Shown: positions 45,094 through 57,094 of the stretch, piece after piece
Layout of the letters: every line of letters starts with the position of its first letter
Position numbering within the stretch: position 1 is the first letter of the stretch
Assembly: GCA_050084985.1 (NCBI GenBank)
Contig: JBITNC010000001.1
Span: forward strand, 136,524,001-136,588,000
Direction of reading: 5' to 3'
Origin: Nageia nagi
Lineage: Eukaryota > Pinophyta
DNA length: 64,000 nucleotides
The notes under the pieces: model-generated
The model's database searches: none
What the model saw: only the letters and a program-made list of their open reading frames with translations
What the model was told of the DNA's origin: nothing
Position numbers and translations under genes: made by a program

Positions 45094-45931
45094 TGTAGAC
45101 ACCTAAAAATGTCCCTTTTTTAACTAGTAAACATTGAAATAATCATAACTCTTTGAGACAATATAAAATAGGTTTAAAAAATATATTATTGGATAGCTCT
45201 CATTGAGTACATGCAAAATGAGTGGTCACATGACTCTTTTAGGTAAAATTGGCTATTTGGCGGTCATTTTAATATTGCTACAAAATTGAAAACCAGTCAC
45301 CAACGACCAAAAATAGTCATCAACATTTTGAGATGATCACCAACATCCGCCTAGTAATCTCCGGTGACTTTGTAACAGCTGAATAAGAAACCAAAATAGC
45401 AAGAGAAAGTTGAAACATTTCATTCTTCCAAGATGATGTGGATAGAGGGGTTCAGTTATGACCTACGGTGGCTTTTCACTTCCCCTTACCAGCCTTGGAA
45501 CATCTCACCCAAAATCTATAAATACAAGCCAATACAAAGCAATAGGGACTGGATCTTGACCCATTTTTGAAGTAGGGTAATGCTACCAAAATCTTGTGAG
45601 CTCATGCCTTTTATTGTTTTATGTTAGAATATATGTCATACATAGATGCTTTGATGTTATTATCTTTTGCATGTGTGTAGGATTTACAGGTTGTTCATAT
45701 CAAGGAGAGAAGCAAGCAAATCAAAAACAATGGAGATCTAATACTCTTATTTTGGCAAATGGCATTTGTAAAAGTCCCTTCCAAGGGCAAATTGTAGTTT
45801 GAGGTGAAAATCAATATCAATTTATAATTACAACATTTTTACCTATTTTACATAATTTGAGGTTTAGTGAAAATTTAAGAATAATTGTATTTTATGTTAT
45901 TCTACATTCCAGCTCTATTTTCACTGCAACA
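45094..45931 (+). repeat. Element D 3' LTR (838 bp)
   Basis: TGTAGACACC...CACTGCAACA, TATA box at 45517-45524, close match to the 5' LTR. The target duplication TACAT follows at 45932-45936. Confidence 0.95.
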
Positions 45932-45936
45932 TACAT

Positions 45937-46148
45937 ACTTAAATATTTATGTGTATTTAGTTCATTTAGACCAAAATCCTAGGTGTAACAAAATACATAT
46001 CAACATATTGTCATCCATTTATTTATATCATTTTCTTTCTCTTAATTAAAGATACAATACAAGTCTCTTGAACCTACTTGTTTATTTACATCAAAAGCCC
46101 TAGTTTTTTTTTGAGTTTGATAAAATATTTTATTAGTTTATTAAAAAT
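45937..46148. other. Short stretch between element D and gag fragment G
   Basis: 212 bases of AT-rich sequence that would be continuous with 28071 if D were removed. It could be leader of element G. No gene is visible. Confidence 0.4.
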
Positions 46149-47297
46149 GGTAAACATTGATCTTGAATTCTTGGCCTAATTAAGAGTAATGCTCAAATTT
46201 CAAGCTCTTATAATGAAGGCATCTGTACCCAAAGCTCAAATTAGTAATGAAACTTATGCAAATTCTCACATTAGTGTGAACACTACCTTTAGCACTAGCG
46301 CTAATAGTATAACAAATGTTGAGAATAATGCATCAAATTTTAAATATTATATAGCTAAGTAAATCAAATAAATTGAATACAATATTTATAAGCTTGGGAA
46401 CAAATTGAGAATTGGTACAAATCAAATTGGGAATAGAGGAAGCCCTTTAAGCATGGAGATTCATAATACACTCCTTGTTGGTATAGATAAGGATCCTAAA
46501 TTAATTCAATGGTGAGACTAATCCTATTATACATATTTATTTTTTTGGGTATACTGTAGAACTTAAATATGGAGTTAATGAAAATTTGAGTGTAAAATAT
46601 TTTTCTTTGAGTTTAACTGGTAAAGCTCATAAATGGTTTTATAGTTTTGAACTAGGTTCCATATCCTCATATCACTAATTGAAGGATCAATTCAAAGCTC
46701 ATTTTAGATGCAATGTGAAGAAACTAATTTATTTAACATAATTAATTCATTACAAATAAGGATAAATAGAAAATTTGGACAAATTTTCTCCTAGATTTGT
46801 GAATATTTGAAAGTCCATTGAATAAAAGGTTGATTAGCATTTCATCACAAAGGTATTTCTTGATAAGATTGATCTTATTCTTGGTGAAAAATGACTTGAG
46901 CATGTTAATGGTTACTTTATGTATATGGTTCATTTGCTTATTGAAAATGAAAAATTCTTCATAAGGTCTAATCTACTTAAGTACACATCATCTTCTTCCA
47001 ACAAAGATAGTGGTAGGAAACCTTATCATAAAAAATATGTTACTTCAGGTAATGCAATTGAGCCAGCTAATCAAGATAAATCAAAAGATAAGAAATCAAC
47101 TAAAGATGTATATTCATTATTAGTAAATCCCATCCAAATATTTAAAGTATGTTTGGAAAAAGGTTTAATAAAAAGGATTCAAGGAAAAGACTATGGACCT
47201 AATTATGAGAAGCCTGTTTGGTATAGATACAATTAGTTCTACAAATATCACCAAGTTAAAAGGAATATTATAGTAGGATGTTATGCTATAAGAGTTA
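46149..47297 (+). pseudogene. Element G: gag fragment of another gypsy element
   Basis: ATG at 46149 (MVNIDLEFLA). The gag core near 46600-46720 reads KYFSLSLTGKAHKWFYSFEL and then DQFKAHFRCNVKK. From 46919 a long open segment leads to a zinc-knuckle-like end, KPVWYRYN, a TAG, then FYKYHQVK and GCYAIRV. Elements F and D share the same KP-WY...CKYH layout. The gag is cut off at about 47300 by LTR sequence of element F. Protease and pol of this element are not found in the window. Many stops are present. Confidence 0.75.
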
Positions 47298-47301
47298 AAA
47301 C

Positions 47302-48016
47302 CTAAAAAAGAATTTTAATTTAATTAAAATACATTTTTACATATTTGAAATTATTTATTTACTTTATTAAATAAATGTTCTTTTCCATATGCACTCTCAT
47401 ATACCTTTATGTTTTATGGTAATAGGTTAGCTCGACATCATAATAAGCCTAAAGAGGAGCCTTAGCACTAGACTTGTTTCCTATAAAGGTGGAGGGGTTG
47501 TACATGATCAAATATATGATATAACATGATATAATTTCAAATCCTTGATAGGTGGTAATATATTTGTGTCAATCTTGATTGATGTTTCTTAATTCCACCT
47601 ATCATTTATGGATTTTGTTATACTCTAAGCTCTGCATTCCTATGATCTTTCATCCCTTCACAATTGAGATTCAATGCATCAAAGGTGGGATGATGACATC
47701 AAGATTAAGAGTTAGGTATTATGGAAAGGTAACCAAGCACTATCATTATTTTTCTAGCACCATCATTAGGTTGAGGCTAGATTAGTGGCTCCATATTTTA
47801 GAGAAGCTCATTTTTCATCCTCTCTTGATTATATCTCACCTCCATTCATCATCATAGGTAAAGTACAAGTTTGTATCTTTTGTTAATCCAATTTTGATAG
47901 GTTAAGGTCAAGTTGATATTTTTCCTTTTTAATGATTGATTTCTTATTATTTTAATTAATTAAAGAAATTAATTATTTTATAAATAATTATGATAATTAT
48001 TATTCTAGTTATAACA
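47302..48016 (+). repeat. Element F 5' LTR (5'-truncated)
   Basis: Similarity to the right LTR starts at about 47302 (CCTAAAAAAG) and ends TTATAACA at 48016. It is about 110 bases shorter than the right copy. Confidence 0.75.
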
Positions 48017-48018
48017 AT

Positions 48019-48034
48019 TGGTGAACTCAACTTG
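48019..48034 (+). other. Primer-binding site candidate of element F
   Basis: TGGTGAACTCAACTTG begins three bases after the LTR's CA end and starts with the TGG expected for pairing with a tRNA CCA tail. The tRNA was not identified. It differs from the D/E primer site, which marks F as a different lineage. Confidence 0.55.
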
Positions 48035-48148
48035 TTTTCGATATATCAATTTATCTTTCACTAGTTATGCCAAAACCCTAGAGTTTTAGATAGGAATAAT
48101 CTTGCATTTCAAGTATTTCAAAAATGTAACCAACTAAATTTCTTACTA

Positions 48149-49132
48149 TGATCAATAGATTTGATGAGGCCACCAAAGATAATCTTAAGAAAATGCTATA
48201 TGGAAATTAAGAAAAAAGTGAAACCTCTAAGATTAGTGGAAATAATCAATCCTTTGGAGGTGCTCCACCCATGACTAGGGATTTGAATCCATTATGTGAT
48301 GAGATTTACAATACTAAGGAACTTGATCTACAAGTGAAACCTATTTTTGATACATATAATGGTGAAGGAGATCCTATGGCTCATATCAAGGTTTTTAAAA
48401 TGAAATTCAAGTTCAAATTTGATGTGAAAGATAATTTTATGGCCAAATACTTCTCTACCATATTTAGAGGTGATACACTCAATTGGTACTTCTCTTTACC
48501 TACTACTTAAATTAATTACTATGTATAACTTATTTTGAAATTGTATATGCATTTCAAATATCATGCTCCTTGGAAAATGATAATTATCAACCTAGTTAGT
48601 GCCATCCAAGGTCCCAATGAGCAATTTGATAAAATTTTCCAAAGATTTAAGAAAATATGGAGCATGATTTATGAACTCTTGTTTGAGTCCCATGTCACAT
48701 CTATTTTTATCCATAATATCCATCCTAAAATAAAATTCATATCCCTAGATTACATGACATTACTCTTTAATAAGATTGTATATAGGATTACCCAAAAATA
48801 GAAATGCTTAGTTGATATGGGTGACTTGAAATATGGAAACCCTAGAAAAGAAACAAAGGGAGTAGATATTAGAAAAAATAAGGTAAGGAATTCCTTTGGC
48901 TCCTACCATTATGTTCAAGGACTATTTACAAAATGGAATTATCACACCTAATCCAAAGCAAAAACTAGGCTCTCATGATGATAAACCTAGTTGGTACAAT
49001 GAATCAAAATTTTGTAAATATTACAAAGTTAAAGTTCATAGAATAAATGCATGTATAACCTTAAGAAAGCAATTACAAAAATTTCTAAATGATGGAAAGA
49101 TACAATATAAGGCCCATATAGTAGATTATTAG
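48149..49132 (+). pseudogene. Element F gag
   Basis: The frame opens near ATG 48149 with MINRFDEATKDNLKKML. MTRDLNPLCDEIYNTKELDL, VKPIFDTYNGEGDPMAHIKVF and FSTIFRGDTLNWYFSLP form the Retrotrans_gag core, then FKYHAPWKM and NEQFDKIFQRFKKIW. A frameshift near 48880 leads to the zinc-knuckle-like KFCKYYKVKVHRINACITLR at about 49005-49065 (C, C kept; H kept). Two stops lie inside the core. Confidence 0.8.
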
Positions 49133-49321
49133 AATATCAAACCACTCACAACAAACATCATCTTCAACCAAGAATTATGTGATGATGCTAGGAGAGGAAG
49201 ACCTAGAGGGAATGTTAACCCATCTATAGCAAATTGAACATAGATCCCTTGTAACCCTAGTACATAATAATTCCTAGAATAATTAAAGGTAACTTATGCC
49301 AAGATAAGTATTTTTGAACTT

Positions 49322-49834
49322 TTGCAATTATTAATTAAACATAGAGATTCTTTGATTGATGCAATCAAGAAAATTGAAATTGATGCAGATATTCCTATTG
49401 CTAAGTTTGTTGAATTAGTAGGTAATATTGATACTAAATTGGTTTTTTACATGCTTTCCTTTCAAGAGAGTCAATTACCTAGTGAAGATGCCATTTTGAG
49501 AAATTTAGGACTATATATCCATATTAATATTGATGGTAGACTTGTTAAAAATTCTTTGATTGATATTGGTTCAAATATCAATGTATGTTCTATTGATTTG
49601 TTGCAAAGGCATTTTCCTTCCATATATGTAAAAGTGAAAAGAACCACTATTAGCATTAAAGGATTTGATAACAATGAAAAAGAATGCATCAAATATGTAT
49701 CTATGCCTTTTGAAGTAGGTGGTAAAATGGTTCATCAAATAGTGTATATTTTTCAAATAAATTTTCCATATAACATGTTGCTTGGTAAACTATGGATCCA
49801 TAAGATTAGAGCTATTACTTCCACTTTGCATTAA
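49322..49834 (+). pseudogene. Element F aspartic protease
   Basis: Open for 170 codons. The helix region LLIKHRDSLIDAIKKIEID precedes the domain. The active-site strand is GRLVKNSLIDIGSNINVCS, with DIGS in place of DTG/DSG. TISIKGFDNNEKECIKYVSM and NMLLGKLWIHKIRAITSTLH close the fold. It corresponds to element D protease at 33697-34260. It is the best preserved ORF of element F. Confidence 0.85.
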
Positions 49835-51280
49835 TCAATCAAATTTATACATAAAGATAAGTAGTTTTCTATTCATGTAGAGGAAAATCCTATAGATGTG
49901 TATCAAGAAGTTGAGAGGTTTTGCATTCCTCATAATTTGGTTGAAAATGAGGGAGATACATCTACATCTATTATGATTGTTACCTTGCAAGATTTAAGCA
50001 TGGGCTCATATAGAATACCCAAGATAGACATCTGGGAGAACTTCAAAGAGATTGAATGACCCTTTGCAATCCTTGAAACTCAATGATACCATCTAAAGGA
50101 GAATAAAGTTGACCATAGTCACTCCATTCATGAGCTCTAATAAGAGAATGAAGAAAAATCCTCATCCAATGTTATATATATAATTTATTTTTTAAAAAAA
50201 ATGCCAAGTTAGGTAACTATATATTTCAATAGCATCGATTCTATTTTTGTTAATGAATATATGCATAAATATTAGTATGATTAAAAAGGCTTATGTATAA
50301 ATGATTAGGGTATCATAAAGCCCATTCAAAATGAAGGTTCACATAAACGAACAATTGGTGTTGGGTTTGATGACTCTACACCTAACTCATCTTCATTAGT
50401 TCCAACAATTCAACATGTGGATAATAGTGATCAAGGCTACACCAGATACATATATGATTAGTGGTTGTATTATGGGATAATGCATGATCCATAATAGGAA
50501 TTATAGGCTTATTATGAAAATCCATTCCTACCTCCTACAATTTCAATTTGAGTAGATATTTTCAAGGTTGATGATGCCATCCTTGAAAAGTTGGGGCATG
50601 GAGTAAGTTCCCCCAAATCTAGTGAAAGAGGCTTGTAGCATGGTTTTTGTGACATAAAAAATACTTTGGTGAGGAGGTTTGCACAGATGATGCAAATATT
50701 GCATGTTAGAACCTTATCATTTCCTTTTATATTTACTCATTTTTTGTTAATTTTTATTCATTCTTTATTTATTTTTTATTGATTTAGTCCTAGTTCTTGA
50801 TAATCTTTCTTTCATAGTGTGTCTTTCCATCCCTTAATGAGGTGATAGTGTAGGGTTCCTAGCATCATCACTCTATTATTCCCATCTCTTATAGTTGAGT
50901 TTGGATATAGGAATGGGGGAATTTCCCATGCTTCACTAACTAAATGAAAAAATGTCCTATCTTAGTGAAGAAATAGTGTAGGGTACCTAGGAGAACCCAT
51001 AATTGATCAAAATAGGAGCTTTGTTAACCTTGGAGAAATAGGAAAGGTACCACCTATTGTTAAAAGAGTTTTTTAATATCTTTTCTTGATCTTATTATAA
51101 TATGCCTAGTCTTGATCATGATTTTATCACTCATAGCCTAGTTGTCAATGAAAATTTTAGCTGGTTCAACAAAAACCTCAAAAGATACATCCTAGGGTTG
51201 CCCTTGCTATTAAAAGGAAATTAAAAAATACCTCACTTTTGATTTCATTTTCTCCATTGATTATTCCCCATGTATATCTA
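49835..51280 (+). other. Linker region of element F between protease and RT
   Basis: 1.4 kb with stops in every frame. A possible eroded G-patch region lies near 50290-50360. Between 50690 and 51100 two blocks share TAGTGTAGGGT-CCTAG (50846 and 50971), a short internal repeat. No separate gene is supported. Confidence 0.45.
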
Positions 51281-51920
51281 ACATTATGCCCATAGCTAAG
51301 CCTAATGGTGAAATTATATGTTGTATAGATTTCAGATACATGAACAAGGCATGCCCCAAAGATGCCTTTCCTTTACCTTAAATTGATATTATTATAGATT
51401 CAATAGAAGGCCATGAAGTTTTATCTTTCATGGATGTATGCTTTGACTATAGTAAAATCATGATCAAAAATAAGGATCAATATAATATAGCTTTTGTTAC
51501 TCCTTGGGGTACATTTTGTTGGATGGTTATGCATTTTAGTCAAAACAATACAAGTGCAACTTATTAAAGAGCCATGGTGAGTATGTTCCATGATATGATC
51601 CATGATAGCATTGAGGTGTATGTTGATAATATTTTAACTAAATCCACAACCAAAGATGATCACATTTCATATTTAAGAAATATCTTCTAACAAATGAGAG
51701 ATTACAAGTTGAAATTGAAGCCTCAAAAGTGTGTATTTGTAGTCTCACTAGGGAAATTTCTTAGGTTACTTATTTCAAGAAGAGGTATATAGGTGGACCT
51801 AAAGAATGTTTTAGCTATTTTTAATTTACCTTCTCCTAATAACTTGAAGGAATTAAAAATTATTTAAGGGAAAGTATAAGCAATCAAAAGATTCATTTCT
51901 TAGTTAGTATATATGAATTC
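51281..51920 (+). pseudogene. Element F reverse transcriptase
   Basis: MPIAKPNGEIICCIDFRYMN, KACPKDAFPLP, VLSFMDVCFDYSKI, QYNIAFVTPWGTFC, and the catalytic box reading YVDNILTKST near 51620, where YVDD has become YVDN. KLKLKPQKCVF and the ISRRGI block follow. Several stops occur. The N-terminal part before 51281 is poorly readable. Confidence 0.85.
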
Positions 51921-52450
51921 TCCATTTTTTCATTTGTTGAAGAAAGGTGAGAAATTTATTTTGGAGGAAAAGTGTCAAAAAGATTTGGAAAATATCAAAA
52001 GGTATCTTACTAATTCTAGTACTAGCCCCCTATAATTTAGAAGAGAGTTTACTACTTTAATTTTCAACAACATTAAGTGCATTAGGGCCAATACTAGCTC
52101 AAAAGGATGACAACAACAAGGAAAGAGCAATCTACTATGTTAGCAAAACTTTACTTAATTATGAGACAAGGTATGCTCTAATTGAAAAAAATGTTTTTTT
52201 TTATAATCTTCTCAACTAAAAAATTAATACATTACATACTTGGAAATACAACTTATGTCATAGCTCAGATAGATCCTCTCAAATATCTCATGTTTAATTC
52301 CTACTTGTCTAGAAGGATAGCAAAGTGGTGGGTAATTGTGCTTCAAGAATTTGATTTTGTATTTATTAGTTAAAAGTTAATAAAGGGATATTTTATAGCA
52401 TATTTTTGTATAAATCACCATGAAATGATGTATCTAGTATACAAGAATAA
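51921..52450 (+). pseudogene. Element F gypsy RNase H
   Basis: KGEKFILEEKCQKDLENIK leads in. SALGPILAQKDDNNKERAIYY and VSKTLLNYETRYALIEKN follow. After a frameshift, TYVIAQIDPLKYLMFNSYLS and IAKWWVIVLQEFDFVFIS close the domain. It corresponds to D 36480-37070. Confidence 0.8.
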
Positions 52451-52569
52451 TTTCCATATGAAATGGATGGCTAGAACACTCCATAACCATACACTACCAT
52501 TATGTCCCTACACTTTCACTATGTTCCTAAGCTTGATTACTAACAAGTTTTCATTGTTTTCATAGAAAA

Positions 52570-53000
52570 TGATAAATGGAACCTATTATTATATGGTTCT
52601 AAATGTATTCATAGAGCAGGGGTAGGAATTATTATTATCATCCCTAACAATGATGTCATACTTATATCTTATCTCTTGAGTTTTGATTGCACTAACAATA
52701 TGGTAGAATATGAAGCTATTATTTTAGGTTTGAAGGTTTTAATACTTATGAATGTAAAAAGGATCAAAATATTTGGTTATTCTCAACTCATTATAAAGCA
52801 CATATCCAACGTATACAACACCAAAGATCCCAAGTTACAACCATACAAGGAAATGGTGGAAAATATCCTTGTCTACTTCAATGAGTGTGAAATTAATAAC
52901 ATTCTAAGATATAGCAAAAATTATACTAATGATATAACTACTACCACTTATTTTGATCATGTTCCCATGGAAGATAAAGAAACCATTATTAGAATCAAAA
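52570..53000 (+). pseudogene. Element F archaeal-type RNase H
   Basis: WNLLLYGSKCIHRAGVGIII (FDGS changed to LYGS, so the first Asp is lost), SFDCTNNMVEYEAIILGLKV (Glu kept), NVKRIKIFGYSQLIIKHI (GDS changed to GYS), and a tail with NDITTTTYF. It is placed after gRNH as in element D. Two catalytic positions are substituted. Confidence 0.85.
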
Positions 53001-53229
53001 ACATCGGTAAGCCTTCCCATGATTTTGTTGTTGAATATTTTATTGAGGATCATTATTTTTCCTACTACTTGTATCAATGTATGTGAATGGTATCAAGATA
53101 TTTTCAATTATGTTAAAGAATGTATTATCCCTATTTCCTTTTATCATAATGCTAGAATTATATGCTACCTACTAAGTATGTCATTTTAAGTTATTTGTTG
53201 TATAGAAGGTATTTTGATGGTACTCTTCT

Positions 53230-54342
53230 TATATGTTTAATGAGGTGTGAAGTAGATATGGCCCTTCACCAAGATCATGATGGTGAATGTGGTGGACACT
53301 TTAATACTAAATTTTTTTATTAAAAATTGATTAAAATATGTTATTATTGGCCTACTATGCTTGAATATTATGAATTTATATCAAGAAATGTGAACAATGT
53401 AAAAAAATGTTAGTCTTCAACCTACTCCTTCTTATGATTTTCATTCTATTGTATCTCCTTGGCCTTTTTATATTTGGATTCTTAATTTCATTGGTAAAAT
53501 TAACCCTATTTCAAGAGATGGACATAATTTTATCATTACAACTACAAAATCTTTCACAAAATGGGTGTAAGATATACCCATGAAGTTTGTAAAAGGAGGT
53601 AAGATTGTTGAATTTCTTATTGAGTTTATCATTTTTAGATATGGTGTTCCTTTGAAATTGTTCATGGAAAATGGTCCTCTATTTAAAGATAATGAAATTA
53701 AATAATTTTTTTTCTAAATATCATATTAAATGAAAGTTCTCTACCCCATATTACCCCCATTATAATTGTTAAGCCAAAGCTTCTAATAAAGTTATTAAAA
53801 GTTTCCTATTCAAAACTATTGCAAAATATTATAAACATTGGCATGAACAACTCTCTTATGCTTTGTGGTCCTATAGAACAAGTATAAGAACTTCCATAGG
53901 GGAAACTTCTTTCTCCTTGATGTATGGTGATGTAGTTGTAGTTCCCTTAAGCTAGAGATCCCATATCTTCATTTGTTACTAGATTGTCTCATTCCTAATG
54001 AGGATTGAAGAAAAGTTATATTAACCCAACTAGAGGTTCTATATGAAAAATGGGTTAATTTTATAGAAAAATTTCATATCTACCATTATAAAATCCAACA
54101 AGCCTATAGAAAAAATATCAAGCCTAAATAATTCAAATTTGGTGATCTAGTCATAAAGGAAAACCTTGTTAACACTAAGGCATTGGAAAATGAAAATAAA
54201 TGTAAACTCAAACCTAAATAGATAGGTCCTTACATTATCACTACAAATTATGAAAAAGGAGCATATAAATTATCCTCAATTGATGGTAAAGAAGAATGCA
54301 ATCCAATTAATGTTATGCATTTGAAAAAGTTTTATGTATGAA
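53230..54342 (+). pseudogene. Element F integrase
   Basis: HHCC domain: HQDHDGECGGHFNTKF, CYYWPTML, NVNNVKKC. Core: WILNFIGKINPISRDGHNFI (first Asp reads Asn), RYGVPLKLFMENGPLF (second Asp reads Glu), and a broken YPHYNC-AEASNK block. C-terminal domain: FKFGDLVIKENL, IGPYIITTNYEKGAYKLSSI and INVMHLKKFYV before the stop at 54340-54342. The triad is destroyed and there are several stops and a frameshift. Confidence 0.85.
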
Positions 54343-55032
54343 TTTTTTCATAAAATTAAGTATATATTTGTTATTTCATAGTAACATTTTAGAAAAAATT
54401 AGCTTATAACTTGGTGAAACTATTGCATTCTTGGTGACACCATTGGATTATATTTGACAAAAAAGATCAAAAGTTGATCGTTGTTTCTATATCATGGTAA
54501 AATAATGAAAAAGGTAGTTCTTTCCTTTACTCTCATTTTTTTTTTTTAAAACAAGTTGCTTATCAATAATTCTTATAAAAAATATTTCAATATGGTATTT
54601 CATTTTTTGTTCATATCATTGGCCTCCTTTGTAAGAAAGGGGGACTCTTATAAGAAAATCCATGGTAACATGGTCACTTGGGGCAACCAAGTTGGTCATT
54701 CTTATCATTTTTACACCTTTATAAGGAAGGGTCAATCTTATCATTGGGAACATTTTTAAGGAAGTTCCATCCATATCAAAATCCATGGCAAATTGGTGGT
54801 TTGAAAAACCAAGTTGATCAATCCAAAACTACTTATCATCTTCATATCATCTTGGCAGGTAAGTTACCAAGGATATATTTGATTTCTTATAGTTTATCAT
54901 ACTTTCTATATTATACTGATATTTGAGATATATATTGCATAAAAATATTTCCTATTTAAGTTATTTTCAAGTATCTTTTTCTTTGCCTTGTATTTCTCCT
55001 ATGATGATATGTACATCATGTTGCAACCAAGT
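54343..55032 (+). other. 3' non-coding region of element F
   Basis: 690 bases without a gene. It contains an imperfect repeat: AATCCATGGTAACATGGT...CCAAGTTGGTCA near 54656-54700, and AATCCATGGCAAATTGGT...CCAAGTTGATCA near 54779-54822. Confidence 0.55.
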
Positions 55033-55045
55033 TAAAGAGGGGGGA
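55033..55045 (+). other. Polypurine tract of element F
   Basis: AAAGAGGGGGGAA is an excellent plus-strand primer sequence. The bases after it are TAACATAAG, where TG would be expected; a G-to-A change would explain this. Confidence 0.65.
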
Positions 55046-55874
55046 ATAACATAAGCAAAAATTGGAGCATCTGAAGTTGCCACCATGTCACAATTTTTCA
55101 GGGAGTATTTTTTCACTTATCTTGTTATACTTTGAATTCATGACTTGCTTTTCTTTTTCCTAAAAGAGTTTTTATTTAATTAAAACACCTTTTTAGATAT
55201 TTTAAATGATTTATTTAATTTATTAAATAAATTCTCTTTTCTATGTGCACTCTTATCCATCTTTATATTTTGTAGTAACAAGTTAGCTCAACATCATAAT
55301 AGGCTTAAGAAGGAGCCGTAGCACTAGACCTATTGCCTATAAAGGTGGAAGGGTTATGCATGATCAAATATATGACATGACATAACATAATCCTAAATCC
55401 TTTATAGGTGGCAATATACTTATGTCAATACTATTTGATGTTTCTTAATGCCATGTATCATCTTTGGATTTTATTGTACTCTAAGCTCTACATTCCTATG
55501 ATATTTCATCCCTTCATGATCAAAATTCAATGCATTGAAGGTAGGATGGTAACATCAAGCTTAAGGGTGAGGAATTTTAAAAAGGTAGTCGAGTGTTATC
55601 ATTGACTTTTAGGTGTCATCACTAGGTCAAGATAGGATTGGTGGCCTCATATTTTGGATAAGCTCATTGTTCATTCTCTCTCGATTGGATATCATCTTCA
55701 TACATCATTACAAGTAAAGTACAAGTTCATATTTTTTGTTAATCTAGTTTTGATAGGTTAAGGTCAAGTCGATATTTTTCCTCTTTCATGTCATTAATTT
55801 CCTATTATTTTAGTTAATTGAAGAATTTAATTAATCAATAACTAAATATGATAATTATTATTTTAGTTATAAAA
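55046..55874 (+). repeat. Element F 3' LTR
   Basis: Similarity with the left LTR runs from about 55150 to 55874. The first 105 bases (from the polypurine tract) have no partner in the left copy. It ends TTATAAAA where the left copy has TTATAACA. Confidence 0.65.
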
Positions 55875-56233
55875 ATAAGAAAGAAGTTGAAAGTGGAATA
55901 ATATCTTATGAAATGATATGCATTTTGTGATAAGATTTCACACCCTTTTGATTTTCTATCAAACTAGTATCACTAAGTGTGAAATCTCCTTGATTTCAAC
56001 AAATATATGAGAACACCTAGCTATGCTCTTTTTTTTGGGCTAAAATTTCATATCTCATGGAATATTTGTACCCTAATGCCTAGGAATGTAACCCTTTAAT
56101 GAGTTCACTTAACATTTTATCAATGTTCTTGAATGAATTTGCTAGTTTTTCTATTCTATTTGTTTGTCCAAAAACTAAAATGGACTTATATTGAGACAAC
56201 ATAATCTGAACTAGAAAGAAGACTAGTGCTATT
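55875..56233. other. Spacer between elements F and E
   Basis: 360 bases, AT-rich, no gene seen. It does not continue the gag of element G, so the F insertion cannot be shown to be a simple insertion into G. Confidence 0.4.
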
Positions 56234-57070
56234 TGTAGAAACCTAAAAATGACCCCTATTTCAATAAATGAAAACAGGGGATAAAAATTTAAGCAAATAA
56301 TAAATTTTACTAAAAACTTGTTAATAATTGGTGATTAAGTACAATCATCAATGATCCATCATGGTCATCAGTGCCCGATGTGCAATACTAGTGACCCTAT
56401 AAACATAAAAATCAAAAGAAAAATAGAAAAATTAGGGCACCCAGGGAAACAAACCAATGGATGAAGGATGAGTCAACCTTGATTCTCCACCTTCCCTATG
56501 TGGATAGAACCTATGATAAGGTTGGATAAGATTTGTTATCCCATCCTTGCTTCCAAAATAGCAATTTTAGCCACCTTAGAAAATCTATAAATAAGACCTC
56601 TCCCAAGGAGAAAAAGAGATCAAGATTGAATGCAATATTATGTTGTTGAACTACATCCAGAGTTTTAAGTATATTGCATTTACTATTTTATTTACATACA
56701 TGTTCATTTATGCTTATTTACTTTGATTTCATAGAATAAGCAGATATGTTTTGATGTGTTGTTTGTTTATGTATGTGCAAGATTTATAGGAAAATTAACT
56801 AATTTGAGCAAAGAAGAGCCAAAGAACCAAAAAAAAAGAAGCAATCAACATTATTCTCATTCTTCTATAGGTTTCACAAAGCATTACTTGGAGCTTGTAG
56901 ATAGTGGCAAAGAAGGCCTTCAAGAGGCCCATATCATCTATTGTAATTAAGCCCTCCTTGCAAGGCAAACTTGTAATAAAAATTAAGGTTTATACCAAAG
57001 ATTAATAAAAAAAATTTGATTGTAACATATCTTATTTTGCATGCTTGTAGGGTTATTTTTTTGGTAAACA
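56234..57070 (+). repeat. Element E 5' LTR (837 bp)
   Basis: TGTAGAAACC...GGTAAACA, TATA box TATAAATA at 56586-56593. Its length equals that of D's LTR, and the order of motifs is the same: CATCAATGATC/GGTCATCAGTGC-type repeats, then the TATA box, then a GATTTATAGG block. Confidence 0.85.
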
Positions 57071-57094
57071 TTTTAGTGCTAGAAGGAGGGCCCG
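57071..57094 (+). other. Primer-binding site of element E
   Basis: TTTTAGTGCTAGAAGGAGGG, equivalent to 28924 in element D (TTCTAGCGCTAGAAGGAG). The shared site confirms both LTR ends. Confidence 0.65.

Larger units (their letters stand above)
28077..45931 (+). mobile_element. Element D: complete 17.9-kb Tat-like gypsy element with two accessory genes
   Basis: LTRs 28077-28923 and 45094-45931 both start TGTA and end GCAACA. They are flanked by identical pentamers TACAT (28072-28076 and 45932-45936). A primer site follows the 5' LTR and a polypurine tract precedes the 3' LTR. Internal order is a 2-kb leader, gag with an N-terminal coiled-coil extension, protease, G-patch, RT, gRNH, aRNH, integrase, a 415-codon sense ORF, a repeat-bearing spacer, and an antisense spliced PMD gene. 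The aRNH after gRNH and the antisense accessory gene fit the Tat group. The internal genes carry stops, so this copy is not autonomous. Confidence 0.95.
47302..55874 (+). mobile_element. Element F: decayed gypsy element, 8.6 kb
   Basis: Direct repeats at 47302-48016 and about 55046-55874 share long runs such as TTAGCTCGACATCATAATA / TTAGCTCAACATCATAATA and GCACTAGAC. They bracket gag, protease, RT, gRNH, aRNH and integrase on the plus strand, with a primer-site candidate at 48019 and a polypurine tract at 55033. The left LTR seems to lack about 110 bases of its 5' end, so the junction with G gag may be a deletion and not a clean insertion. No target duplication was confirmed. Confidence 0.8.
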
